64,000 nt of DNA, from assembly GCA_949316235.1 (NCBI GenBank), contig OX438758.1, positions 558,001-622,000 of the forward strand, written 5' to 3'. Both the position numbers and the translations under genes were made by a program. A model generated the notes under the pieces. The model did no database searches. It saw nothing but the letters and a program-made list of their open reading frames with translations, and was not told the origin of the DNA. The stretch is from Oegoconia quadripuncta. Its lineage: Eukaryota > Arthropoda > Insecta > Lepidoptera > Autostichidae. Numbering within the stretch: the first letter of the stretch is position 1; each line of letters begins with the position of its first letter. Below, one piece after another: positions 43,258 through 53,997 of the stretch.

Positions 43258-43492
43258 TTGACGACCTGTTTAGTGTAGTGGTTAGCAACTTTGACCACTA
43301 CACCAAAAGGTTGCGGGTTCGAATCCATAAGTATCGGGCATAAGTTTGTGTGATGAATACGGACATGTGTACACGAGTTATGGATGTTTTCATTTATAAT
43401 AAGCACTTGGTAACCACAACACAAGCCTATAGTTACTTCCAGTGGAATTAGATGCAGCTGTGTGTAGGCCTAAGGATATTTATTTATTATTG
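43258..43492 (+). mobile_element. SINE C, near full length
   Basis: Head GACCTGTTTAGTGTAGTGGT, box B GGTTGCGGGTTCGAATCC, body and TATTTATTATT tail. The head carries a small rearrangement (TTTGACCACTACACC). Confidence 0.75.
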
Positions 43493-43852
43493 CTAACAAG
43501 GCGATAGGTACTGCTAAGACATTCAATTCACTTAGGTATGATTTGGTAACGATGTCACCCGTCTAATTAAGATTAGCGAAATTAAACCCATCTCGTTTAG
43601 GCGCATAGTAGATGCGGGGCCACTAAACCAGCGGCGACGGGATATACAGCCCAAATACTTTTAATATTCGTCGCTTGGTTTCGCTTTCCGAAGCGGTAGT
43701 AGCTTGGATATACTGACTGACAGAGAAGTGCTACATAAAGTCACGCCTGTGTCCCGTATGGGTCGGCAGAGATCACAGAGTTCCCTTGCTACGATCCTGA
43801 CAGCCTGACACACCTCTTTTGCTTCATTCACTGATACCTATACCTATAATAA
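43493..43852. other. Unassigned DNA, possible repeat
   Basis: 43770-43830 (TCCCTTGCTACGATCCTGAC) resembles a common lepidopteran repeat. Nothing else recognised. Confidence 0.3.
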
Positions 43853-44100
43853 ACCAATCTCAATACAAGTCTTGAGGCTGTATCACCCGAGATGCGTCTT
43901 AAGAAGTTGACGATATCTCAAGCTCCGTGCTAATTTATAAACCAATCTTGAGGTCTACTCAGCTGAGATCACTTCTCAAGTATTCGCCTCAGCGGCGAAT
44001 GAATGATAGTCTTGAGTTCCGTTTATCAATACGTGAAAGTCTCAAGTGAATACTGCTTGAGTAAGCACGCGCGTTTTAGGTCTCAAGTTACTTCTCTTCG
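43853..44100 (+). mobile_element. MITE M2 copy
   Basis: AATAAACCAATCTCAATACA, then AGTCTTGAGGCTGTATCACC, and onwards closely follow 12489-12750. Confidence 0.65.
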
Positions 44101-44109
44101 CATCCTTAC

Positions 44110-44566
44110 GCGGCATAACACGTTCTATACCCAAAAAGGTATGCATGATTATTTATAATTCTCTTGTAAAATCACACCTTATAAATCTAGTTGAAATATG
44201 GGGCAATGCATGCAAAACCATAATATAGCCGAACTACAAATTATCCAAAATAAGCTAATTAAAATGTTATTTAACATCGACTGCCAAAGTATATAAAGAA
44301 ACTAATTTAGTTAACATAAATCAGCTATATTCTTATCCGAAAAATATTAAATGGAAACATTCACACAACAATCTCATTCATTCAAGCAAAAAATGCGTTT
44401 AAACGCAGCACAAGACGAGCTAGCTACATTGCGTTACCAAAGTTCAGAACTAATTACGGCAAGCAAATGTTTACGTATGTGGGAGCACAACTTTATAATA
44501 AGTTACCTTCATTAATTATAAATAAAAATAACTCATTTAATCAATTTCGACTATCTTGCCTTTGAC
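44110..44566 (+). mobile_element. Degraded LINE ORF2 fragment
   Basis: Pieces such as EIWGNACKTI, IIQNKLIKMLF and VGAQLYNKLPSLI appear in shifting frames. It abuts a SINE B copy. Confidence 0.55.
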
Positions 44567-44816
44567 GACCGATTGGTGTAGTGGATAGTGACCCTGTCAG
44601 CGAAACCAACGGTTGCGGGTTCGAATCCCGCGACGGGTAAATGTTTGTGTGATGAATATGAACATTTATTCCTGAGTCATGGATGTTTATATAAATATTT
44701 ATGTATGTTTATCCCTTATCTAATATCCATAGTACAAGCTTTGCTTAGTTTGGGACTAGATGATTGGTGCAAGTGTCCGTAATATTTATTATTATTATTA
44801 TTATTATTATTAATTT
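44567..44816 (+). mobile_element. SINE B, full length
   Basis: GACCGATTGGTGTAGTGGAT head, box B GGTTGCGGGTTCGAATCC, body TTGCTTAGTTTGGGACTAGA and a (TTA)n tail. Best reference copy for SINE B here. Confidence 0.88.
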
Positions 44817-45069
44817 AGACTCCAATTGGCTCAGCAAGTGAACTTAATGTTATGAAGTGTTGTGGTGTGTTGCCTTTATATTATAACTAAGGTGTGTTCT
44901 TACAATAACTTGGGTGAAATGTGCGGTGCGAATGACTTTCATTAAATACTATGTCTTCTTCTCAAGTTAGTGACACTTGTCTTTTATGAGAATAAAGTAT
45001 CTTTAAACCTAAATTTACAAACTTGTAAAAAAAATTAATTAAAATTTACGGACATTTGTAAACTAAATA

Positions 45070-45190
45070 AGCGCTTGTAAAAACAAACTTTGCTGTTCAT
45101 GTCAGTCGTTTACACAACATTATTAAGTCATTTAAATTCAAACATGGACATTCATCGCTTGGCCATATTCAATTTGATTCTACAATATAA
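45070..45190 (+). mobile_element. CR1-like LINE scrap
   Basis: CTTTGCTGTTCATGTCAGTC and AAACATGGACATTCATCGCT match separated parts of the ORF2 end seen at 700-920. Confidence 0.45.
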
Positions 45191-45463
45191 TTATGTACCA
45201 TAATTACAAAGTAAATAAAAGCTTGTGAAAACCGTTTAAAATACATAAGAATCACTCATTTCATGGCCCCACCACAATCGCGCGAGCGACTAAGTAATTG
45301 TAATGAAAATAATTACGAGCCGCTATGTCACCTCGTTCGATGGAGAGGATTAAAAACTTAAGTTAATTAAGTTACCTTCGACGGTGTCAACGCGCCTTAA
45401 CCCTCAGTGATCACTTTGTAAAGATAACTAAGGGAAAGTTTAGGCAGTGATTAGGAAAACAGA

Positions 45464-45885
45464 GTTTAAATATTGGGTCTTGGAATTAATTATGAAATGG
45501 AGTTTTTTTTCTTCGTTAATCATATGTACCAATTCCTGCGATTTTCAAAGCTATATCCAAATTTGTTTTTTATTTGGAAAATGGAATATTATTTCAAGGT
45601 TTCACATGAAATATTTTTTAATTTCTGGGCTAAATCACATAATAAAAAAAATTTAAACAGAACTCTTTTCAATTGTGCTTCCCATAATCATTTCTTAGAT
45701 TCGCTGTAACTTTTATAAAGCGGTTACTTTTAAAAATTAACGTTGCCTATACTTAACTTAATGTTATCCGATAATACACACAAAGTTTAACTAAATTTGG
45801 ATTTGCCGTTGCCAAAAAAAAAAACAAAAATATTTGTGTGGAGAAAACAGTCTTAATGAAATAGGTAAGGACCTAATATTAGATA
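45464..45885. mobile_element. MITE M1, complete copy
   Basis: Opposite orientation to 11490-11925, with the same terminal ATATTGGGTC...TATGAAAT and GAAATAGGTAAGGACC ends. Confidence 0.7.
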
Positions 45886-45974
45886 ATTCAGAGAAAGATT
45901 TAGTTTATTCTTAACAATTCCTCCAGAGAGGCTGTAGTGCATGAATCATGTTTCCCTGTATAGGAAACTGTTAA

Positions 45975-46032
45975 ACTTCATTTAACATCGGGTGTAATTG
46001 AGGTCAAGTACCAACCCGTTATGCATAAAAAA
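45975..46032 (+). mobile_element. SINE A tail scrap
   Basis: CATTTAACATCGGGTGTAAT to AACCCGTTATGCATAAAAAA. Confidence 0.6.
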
Positions 46033-46149
46033 AATGTAATTTAAAAAACTAAAAAAACATGCTACATTTCCACCATCCATTTTCTGGGTCCATCATCAGA
46101 TCGTCGACACCAAGCGTAATATATGGGACTCGTTAAAACGAATCATATG

Positions 46150-46452
46150 AGTCCAAACTCAACCATACCTGATGTTAAGTGAAGATGAGGTCGAAGGTGG
46201 AAGCGTACTGACCCGGAAATCCCACCACATTTTGGGGATTGGCTATCTTATCTCCGACAACCGGAACACAACAATGCTATTAACATTGCTGCTTGGCGGT
46301 AGATTTAGAAAAGATGGCGGTAGTTAGCCAGGCGGACATATGTGCTACCAACCATCAAACCGAGTACTTAAACATGTACCCCGCTGGAGACCGAACCCGC
46401 GACCTCCGAAACGTAAACCCAAAGTTGTTTACATCGAGCCACGGAGGCGGGT
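46150..46452 (-). mobile_element. SINE A, near full length
   Basis: Reverse copy from ATACCTGATGTTAAGTGAAG to the head at GAGCCACGGAGGCGGG. The tail is missing. Confidence 0.8.
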
Positions 46453-46659
46453 AGTGCTAACCCCTTGTACATAATTTTTATTATTAAAGTAACTATTCAC
46501 TTCTTTCAATTCTCATCCGGTTGCTATTAATAGCAAGCTTAACAAGTACTTAACATCCCAGGAGATTTACTTGAAGAATGAGTTTAGGCAAAATACAGCT
46601 AAGTTAAATGCTTTCAGATAAAATTAAGTATCGCCTCTTCGCACGAAGGTACACAGGTA

Positions 46660-47420
46660 GTCTTTTTTTTTTAATCTTTATTTATGTTTAGGGTCTTTTG
46701 TCCACATTTAGACATGTCAGTCCCATTTTCTCCCTAGTTTGCATGCATTTATTTAGCTGGACAAAGTTACGGAGGGGTACCCCGAAGTGCGACGTACTAA
46801 ATTACAAATCAATCTCGCCGCCTCAATATCGAAAAAATTGATTTGCAATTTGCTCACCAGAGCATCCCTTTCCCTCTGGTTCTTGACACATTCCATCAGC
46901 AGATGTTGCACATCATCGACCGTACCACAAACATCGCAATTGGGAGAGTCCGCTTTCCTCATTAAATATGCAAACCAGCCCGAGGGATAGTGTCCCGAAC
47001 GCAACCTAAACAATGTTTGCTGACTGACTTTGCAGTGTTCTGTATCAAATACCTTTTTCTTTAGACCGCTCGTTAAAATATTCCTTCCAATTATCAAAGC
47101 ATTTAATTTTGAATGAAGTTAAGATTTCCGAATAGTGTGGTTGGTACAATATCAGTAGCCAATCCATTAGATGCTGCCAATTTTGCTAAGCGGTCAGCCT
47201 CCTCATTACCGTCTAGGCCTATGTGAGCTGGAACCCATTGCAACCTCAGATTTACACCGTTCCTTAAAAACTCCTCAATATTTTTAATAATATAATATGC
47301 AATCGATACACCCCTGTCGCCAGAGACGCAGGTGGTCTTAAAAAATAAAAACCTACTTAAACCTAAAACTTGAGTCCTGAGAGTTTCGTCCAACTTCGTC
47401 ATATCAACCACAAATCGAAT
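46660..47420 (-). pseudogene. Jockey/R1/I-type LINE remnant with RNase H and zinc-knuckle end
   Basis: Two minus-strand frames in series. 47103-47411 ends with LRLQWVPAHIGLDGNEEADR, the C-terminal half of a retroelement RNase H. 46753-47097 carries RLRSGHYPSGW and CDVCGTVDDVQHLLMEC, the CCHC knuckle that closes many such ORF2 proteins. A frame break near 47100 and loss of the reverse transcriptase make it non-functional. It is a different LINE clade from the CR1-like copies, which lack RNase H. Confidence 0.75.
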
Positions 47421-47620
47421 CTTATGATATTACGTTAATTCAATAGCGAAGTTCACAGCACCCATAAAGTTGTTGGAAGGGTCGCTCTGTCATCAACTCA
47501 TCAGCTTCGCAAACATTACTATGGTATCAGATGAGCCAATAGTAAACTTGAATGAATTTGGGTCAAACAAGGCTCGTCAATAATCTTTGCCACTCAACTA
47601 TATCAAACCAACAATATGTG

Positions 47621-47721
47621 ACGACCGATTGGTGTAGTGGATAGTGACCCTGCCAGCGAAAACAACGGTTGCGGGTTCGAATCCCGCGAGGGGTAAAAGT
47701 TTATATGATGAATACGAACAT
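47621..47721 (+). mobile_element. SINE B, left part, split by a LINE
   Basis: GACCGATTGGTGTAGTGGAT head, box B, and the first body bases ATGATGAATACGAACATTT. The remainder resumes at 48842. Confidence 0.8.
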
Positions 47722-48592
47722 TTTGCCAAACAAATCAGGTCATAAGTACATAATGTTTGCCGATGACACAACAATACTTTTAAAATCTGACAACTTACAT
47801 AATTTAAACAAGGCTATAAATGACGAAATGAAATTAGTAATGGACTGGCTTAGTGCTAATAATTTGACAATTAATATAAACAAAACGAAACTTATGCAAT
47901 TTAGGACATATAGATCAAAAGACATACTCCTTAATATTAATTATAATGGTAATAAAATTGATGAAATAGATACAACTAAGTTTTTAGGAATACATGTCGA
48001 CAAATTCTGTAGTTGGAAGTTTCACATAGACAATATATGTGATCGGCTAGATAAATTTGTCTATGCCCTCAGTCGCCTTAGTAACACTTGTGGTACAGAT
48101 GTAGCGTTAATGGCGTACCACGGCTATGTGTCATCTGTATTAAATTATGGTCTAATGTTATGGGGAAACTCTGTAGACATAAATAGAGCATTTATTGTCC
48201 AAAAAAAGTGTATAAGAGCCTTAAGTCGAGTACACTTCTTAGATTCTTGTAAACCCCTATTTAAGGCATTAAAAATACTACCTTTGCCATGCATGTACAT
48301 AAGACAAATTTGTACATTTGTTCGAGAGCACCCTGCATATTTTGAAAAACATGGCGATGTATTACAAAGGAAAACCAGACACAAAAATAGACTTATTTAC
48401 CCTTTAGTTAGGTTTGACATCTATAAGAAAAATTCATTCTGTATGGCAATTAAAATATTTAATAATCTACCTGACATTTTTAAAACATTACCATTAAATC
48501 AATTTAAACATAAACTCTACGAATGGCTTCTGGACAAACGCTATTACAGTGTAAATGAATATCTCAATGATAAATTTAAAATGAAATCATAA
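47722..48592 (+). pseudogene. LINE ORF2 C-terminal part, 5'-truncated but open
   Basis: About 290 codons: FADD catalytic motif, DWLSANNLTININKTK, LNYGLMLWGNSVDINRAFIV, KILPLPCMYIRQICTFV, ending YYSVNEYLNDKFKMKS. The frame stays open through the insertion point into the SINE head, giving an apparent start at 47669 that is not original. Without endonuclease and fingers it cannot be functional. Confidence 0.85.
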
Positions 48593-48841
48593 ACTTGACA
48601 TGGATAAATTTAATTGTATAAAAAAAAAAAAAAAAAATTATTACGACATTGCGTATCAATATAGCACGGAAGAATTATGTTTATTATTGAATGTATTTTT
48701 TAGATGTTTTATAGAATAAAGAATGTTTACATGCCGATTTGGTAGAATATAGAAACTTAACTAAGATTATAACACCTGTACCTACATTACTATATTCTTA
48801 TGTAAATAAATGACTGATTACTGATTACTGATTACTGATTT
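47722..48841 (+). mobile_element. 5'-truncated LINE inserted in SINE B
   Basis: Begins within the reverse transcriptase (LPNKSGHKYIMFADDTT) and ends with a 3' UTR and (CTGATTA)n-type tail at 48812-48841. The same family as the minus-strand copy at 1941-2705. Confidence 0.85.
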
Positions 48842-48966
48842 ATTCCCGAGCATGACTCGGGAACAAATGTTCCGTTATCTAGTATCCATAGTACAAGCTT
48901 TGCTCAGTTTGGGACTAGATGATTGATGTAAGTGTCCGAAATATTTATTTATTATTATTATAGATT
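48842..48966 (+). mobile_element. SINE B, right part
   Basis: Continues SINE B from CCCGAGCATGACTCGGGAAC through GCTCAGTTTGGGACTAGATG to a TATT-rich tail. Confidence 0.75.
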
Positions 48967-48967
48967 T

Positions 48968-49240
48968 ACAAATAATAATAATATCTTTACACATACACAC
49001 AGCACCATCTAGTTCCACACTAAGCAACTAGGCTTGTATTATGGATACCGCATGGTTGATAAACTACACAAATACATTTTTTTTTTGTAAATAAATACAT
49101 AAATAAATGAAAAACATCCATAACTCGGGAACACATGTCTGTATTCATCATACAAACATATGCCCCTAGCGGGATTCGAACCCGCGACCTTTTGGTATAG
49201 CAGTCAATTCTTGACCACTACACCGAACAGGACGTCATTG
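48968..49240 (-). mobile_element. SINE C, full length
   Basis: Tail at 48968, body CACCATCTAGTTCCACACTA, box B GGGATTCGAACCCGCGACC, head ending ACACCGAACAGGACGTC. Confidence 0.82.
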
Positions 49241-49627
49241 ACGTCAAATAAGACGTTATTGACGGTTTCGTACCTCATTTGGGAAAAATGAAACACGGGC
49301 TCCCTTTCTTGTCCATTTGTCTGTCTGTCCGTATATCAAGGCCCTTTTTCTCACAGAGGGCTGGAGGTATTGAAATTAATATTAAAAACTAGCTAAATTA
49401 ATATTTAATAATTGCTAACTTAATATTAAATACTAGCTAAATTAATACTTGTTTAATTAATAATAAATACTAGCTAAATTAATACTAAGCACTCGCTAAA
49501 TTCTGCGGCCTCATACTGCTATAAAATATATTTTACCTCCCGAAGAAAATGTGTTATGTGTTTGGCGGCATCGTGTGTGATTCTTTGTTGGAGTTATCTC
49601 AATAATACGTGATTCGATTTATTCATT
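49241..49627. other. Unassigned AT-rich DNA
   Basis: 49375-49500 has a local imperfect repeat of TACTAGCTAAATTAATA. No gene. Confidence 0.4.
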
Positions 49628-50182
49628 ATTACAGTAAAGAAGCTTTAGATAGACCATAGACCAAATTGTTACCACAGATAAAATATCATCCAGATAAATC
49701 AAACCAACTGTGTTAAAAAGTATATTATTTTCATAAAACATTACTAAGGCCAGTATTAATAAACCGCTCTCAAGAATGAGATGACCTTAAGATGACGCTT
49801 AAAATTAAAACACACACAAATTGTTGTATATTAAAACAATGTCACTTATTCGATTTGAGTGCGGGATTTTTAAATGAATGACTAAACAAGGGGATAGATT
49901 CTTAGGGTTATAATAATAAATCGATCTTGAGATTGAGATCGCGTCTCAGTTTCAATACGATTTTTTTTGACATTGTTTTAATATACAACAATTTGTGTGT
50001 ATTTTAATTTCAAGCGTCATCTTAAGGTCATCTCAATCTTGAGAGCGGTTTATTAATACTGGCCTTAGTAATGTTTTATGAAAATAAGATATTTTTTAAC
50101 ACAGTTGGTTTGATTTAACTGGACTGAGATATCTGTGGTAACAATTTAGTCTATGGTCTATCTAAATCTACTTTACTGTAAT
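49628..50182. repeat. 555-bp imperfect palindrome (nested foldback)
   Basis: The left arm 49628-49844 is the reverse complement of 49968-50182, around a 123-bp centre, with only scattered differences (for example a few-base gap near 49700). An inner unit starting GGCCAGTATTAATAAACC (the MITE M2 terminus) at 49752 is enclosed by outer arms from ATTACAGTAAAG to TTACTAAGG. No coding sequence. Confidence 0.85.
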
Positions 50183-50189
50183 ATGAATG

Positions 50190-50360
50190 TCCGCCTGTTT
50201 AGCTACCATATCTAAGTCTGCCGCCAAACAGCAATGTTAATAGCATTGTTGTGTTCCGATTGTCAGATATAGGATAGCCAGTCCCCCAAATGAGATGGGG
50301 TGTCCGGGTCAGTACGCTTTCATCTTCGGCCTCATCTTCACTTAACATCAGCTGTGTATA
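50190..50360 (+). mobile_element. SINE A 3' half
   Basis: TGTCCGCCTGTTTAGCTACC through CATCTTCACTTAACATCAGC. Head and tail missing. Confidence 0.75.
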
Positions 50361-50844
50361 AAATAAATGTTTTATAGTGTACTGTAAGTTTCCCAAATAA
50401 AAATAATTGAATATATAATAGTCTGTTTTCATAAATTTACCAATTATACACGAGGACGGAGTCGCTGCCGAAGCTAGTATGAGATACAATACTTGTATTC
50501 CCTTGCTATTCGTTCTTGTAATTTTATGTATCAGGTGTGTATGCCGAGCCAAGATTAAAGAAAACCAAGTATCTCGCTACTGAGTTTGCCAAGCTCTTGT
50601 AATCTTCTCTAACAAAGCATTCATTTCAACCAAGCCTACCTAACACGACTCCAGCCCGTACGTGACTTCTTTCGTGACAAAGAAACAATTTCCGAGTGTC
50701 GTGCGTGAGGAGGTACAGGGTGTGTTCAGGACGTGAATGAATTTTGAATATTAATAATTAAGTATCCTTTCATATATAGGCCGGTATACTTCAGCTATTT
50801 TCATAGCATAATGAATTGTCGGCGGCGGATTTAAAATGTATTTT
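50361..50844. other. Unassigned DNA
   Basis: 50455-50482 looks like a Helitron 3' scrap (GACGGAGTCGCTGCCGAAGC). Nothing else recognised. Confidence 0.3.
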
Positions 50845-51305
50845 TGTTTGCAGAAACGAGTGGTTCGGCCAATTTGCAAATGGATCCGAGAGTATCTCCT
50901 GGGAATAAATTTAAAGAAATTAACAGACGGATGTTAACTTCGCAATATTTTTACGAAAACTTAATGTAGGTAGGTAACAATTTAATAATGACAATTTAAA
51001 TTGAGACCTGCAGTGTCACTTAGAGATAGGTTTAAAGTGTATAACATTCTAACCTTTTCGTCACAGTACATTTTTGAAAATCTAATGTATGTCAAAAAAA
51101 TATAGCATCATTTAGGAACAATAGTGATAAACATGATGTCAATACAAGAATAAAGATAAACTTGCAGGTCACTTAAGTCGCCTCCGCAAAGTCAGTAATT
51201 CATTCAAAGGGTTTATGTACCTATACGCTTTTTCAATAAGGTTCCAGTTGATATACAAAATCTTCTTCTCAATACATTTAAAGATACTATAAAACAGAAA
51301 AGAAA
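50845..51305 (+). mobile_element. Two abutting CR1-like LINE ORF2 fragments
   Basis: 50845-50970 is a diverged scrap (LQKRVVRPICKWIRE, KEINRRMLTSQYFYENLM). 51000-51305 is close to 10815-11110 of the full element (RPAVSLRDRFKVYNILTFSS) with small frameshifts, and stops before the ORF2 end. Confidence 0.7.
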
Positions 51306-51388
51306 ACGAAAATACATTATAGGTATTTAGTAGAAATATTCAAGTACAGAGACGGACTTATCCCATACAGGAATTTGTATATAAATAT

Positions 51389-51438
51389 GTATGGCTTGGC
51401 TGTTTCGTTACTTACTTCAGAAACTAAATATTCGCATC
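51389..51438 (-). mobile_element. Fragment of the 52128-52372 MITE
   Basis: GGCTTGGCTGTTTCGTTACT to GCATCACC is the reverse complement of 52190-52240. Confidence 0.6.
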
Positions 51439-51589
51439 ACCTCCTACACCCCAAAAAAAGAAGAAAAAAATAAACACTAAAAAAACAAAATAAACACTAC
51501 AAACCCAAACTGTATCTACTTAGTTTCCCTGTGTAAAAACTACGCAATCGTCTAAATATGTAATGCCATTCTGATATTTACCATGATTA

Positions 51590-51790
51590 CACAAAAACTA
51601 CTGGACCGATTGCGCTGAAATTACAATGGGACCAACTCGACGGTATCCCCTTTCATTTACAAAAAGAACCATGTGAATCAACCGCCAAATCTCGGAGATA
51701 TCGGTGTACATACATAAAAAAAAAATAAAAAAATACGCCCCGAATACAGAACCTCCTCCTTTTTTGAAGTCGTTTAAAAATAACACTTTT
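51590..51790. repeat. Dispersed lepidopteran-type repeat
   Basis: ACTACTGGACCGATTGCGCT followed by AAGAACCATGTGAATCAACC, an A-rich run and TTTTTTGAAGTCG. I recall this layout as common in moth genomes; class not certain. Confidence 0.4.
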
Positions 51791-52127
51791 TATTTATTTG
51801 TTTCGCCGTGTCTGAAACATTCTGGTCCCAAACTTATTTTTGAAAACATTCTATGAATACCTATACATTTATATTTCAATAAATCATCCTTGTTAAATTA
51901 TTATTTTGTGTTGTTTTTTATTTCGCGAACAGCGCCACCTGTTGCATTTAGGAGAGCTCTAACTCAAAGTTGAGTTCGCAAGAAGGTTTCCCGTAAGCTC
52001 GATTCGCCGGGCAGTACGCATATTGACCGTGTCGCAGACGCAGCGCTGCTTTATCGAACATTAAGTGGGCGTATCCATTGCTCAAGGTCGTTGGCTCTAT
52101 TCAGCGCCTTAACTTACAAATGAACTG
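51791..52127. other. Unassigned DNA
   Basis: Mixed composition; no supported gene or repeat. Confidence 0.3.
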
Positions 52128-52372
52128 AAATCCCACCAAAAACATTTCATGTAAAATGTTGCCAAGACGTTTCGCTACCGTCGTGGAGGTGATGCGAATA
52201 TTTAGTTTCTGAAGTAAGTAACGAAACAGCCAAGCCAAGTTGGAGTCGGTAGAGTTAGGCCGTGTAGATTCAGAAGCTTGGCTCTACATGAGATCTGATA
52301 TCTTTTTCACAGGGCAAACCTTATGTGGTCGTCTTGGCAACATTTTACATGAATTGTTTTTGGTGGGATATT
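52128..52372. mobile_element. MITE, ~245 bp, ~45-bp inverted repeats
   Basis: The left end CCCACCAAAAACATTTCATG and the right end CATGAATTGTTTTTGGTGGG are reverse complements continuing to TTGCCAAGACG / CGTCTTGGCAA. No ORF of its own. Confidence 0.75.
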
Positions 52373-52959
52373 ATATATTTGATACTGTTCAAATTCAGAT
52401 TAGACGGAAGAAATAGAATAATCTCAAGTATCATTCTAAAAGTTTTTCTCAGTCTTGGGATAGTTTTATTAGTACGAGCTTTCTTTAATGTCTTGTTACA
52501 CTTATATACAGGTTATATTTATATTTATGTGTGTATGGAAAATAAATTGTATCAACTTCACAATGTTTTCACTCGATTTTCTCCATCAACCTGTACCAAG
52601 GGACGACGTAATATAACAGTAAAATTACGTAATTAACTAATTATTATATAAGTGACAGACATAGTAGATAATGAATACGTGGCTCTCTTGTTAACTATCC
52701 TCATGCTGAAGTGTAGACATGGGTTTAGGTCACAGAGGTCTAAATAACTCACACAATATTTTATTTGAGAGATCTGTACTTGAAGGATCCAATCTAAACG
52801 GAGCCCTATGTTTCAGTAAACACAATTCAAACGCAAATAATTGAATGTGGTGCAAAAATGTACCTATCACATAATATACAAACAAACAAAATATTCTTTA
52901 TTGTATAACAATAAAAAGCATAACGCATAAAAAAGGCGGAAACCAGCGTTGTAGTCTAA
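52373..52959. other. Unassigned DNA
   Basis: AT-rich. A 103-codon frame starting within the preceding MITE shows no known motif. Confidence 0.3.
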
Positions 52960-53234
52960 CTTCTAGACTGCAACTTATGCTGAGAAGGAGACCTTCTTTG
53001 ATACCACTTTGCGACACCGAAAATTAATTTTTAAGGACTTTAGTCTATAAATGAAATATTGCTTAGGTATTTTTAATGTATTTTGAAACTGCATTATGAG
53101 ATAGGAGTACCTATCCTATAACATGAAACTGTTTTGTGTACTACTTATATGTCACTCGGTCCTAATTTCACTGTGTATATTTTCATATTTCATGTAATAA
53201 TAATATGTGTGTCGCTAAATGGGTCAAATAAACG
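52960..53234 (+). mobile_element. Probable element 3' end
   Basis: Shares TTTGATACCACTTTGCGACA-type text with 14630-14660 and ends in AAATAAACG and a T run. Coding part not identified. Confidence 0.35.
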
Positions 53235-53235
53235 A

Positions 53236-53710
53236 TTTTTTTTTATTTGAGAGGGCGGCAAACGAGCATGCGGGTCACCTGATGGAAAGCAATCACCGCC
53301 GCCCATGGACACCCGCAACACCAAAAGGGTCACAGATACGTTGCCGGCCTTTGAGGAAGGTGTAGGCTTGTTTTTTGAAGGTTCCAATGTCGTACTTGTT
53401 CGGGAATACCGCTGCTGGAAGTCCGTTCCATAGGGTGGTTGTACGTGGTAAGAAGTTTCTTGAGAAACGTACAGTGGTAGACTTCCACTCATCCAGGTGA
53501 TGTGGATGGAAAATTAATTTTCGGCTTCTAAAGGGGATAGTACAATTTGGCGGCCTTATCACTAAAAGCGATCTCTTCCAAGCAACCTTTGGGTGAGGAA
53601 GCATTACGCACATGATATGTAGGTAGCGTGCGCGGTAATGTAGTAATAGTAGACTGGCTTTTTGTCCGCGGCTTCGCCTGATTGAAATAACTTTATCGCG
53701 CATTTGTTAG
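53236..53710 (-). pseudogene. LINE family Q ORF2 C-terminus and 3' tail
   Basis: The minus frame at 53293-53703 reads [60 protein letters not shown] and FLKGR, a widespread LINE ORF2 ending, followed by the GCGGCGGTGATTGCTTTCC 3' tail. The upstream part is missing. Confidence 0.75.
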
Positions 53711-53997
53711 CTGAGTCGTTTCCCTTTCGCTGCTGCGACACGTATTCGAGTGTTCTGGTATTTTATTAGTTGTAACGAGGTGTACAACCTCTTCTAAATT
53801 CTGTCTTCTTTTCGGTAATCTCTTTGGCGTTTTCTTTTTTGGAACATTATTCAAAATTCTGAATTCTAAATTATTTTCAAAAACTAGGCAGTCTTGACGC
53901 AGCTTAAATAATTATAACATTATTTAGTATTTCAAGTGCCTATACCTTCTTCCTGACCTTCTTCTTCGCCGTTCATCAGTGGCTGCAGTCCTGGTAG
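53711..53997. other. Unassigned DNA before the satellite
   Basis: 53650-53700 contains a Helitron-like end (CCGCGGCTTCGCCTG) overlapping the LINE boundary. Otherwise nothing recognised. Confidence 0.3.

Noticed and set aside
52325..52636. 103-codon hydrophobic plus frame
   Set aside because: It starts inside a MITE arm and its hydrophobicity comes from AT-rich composition.
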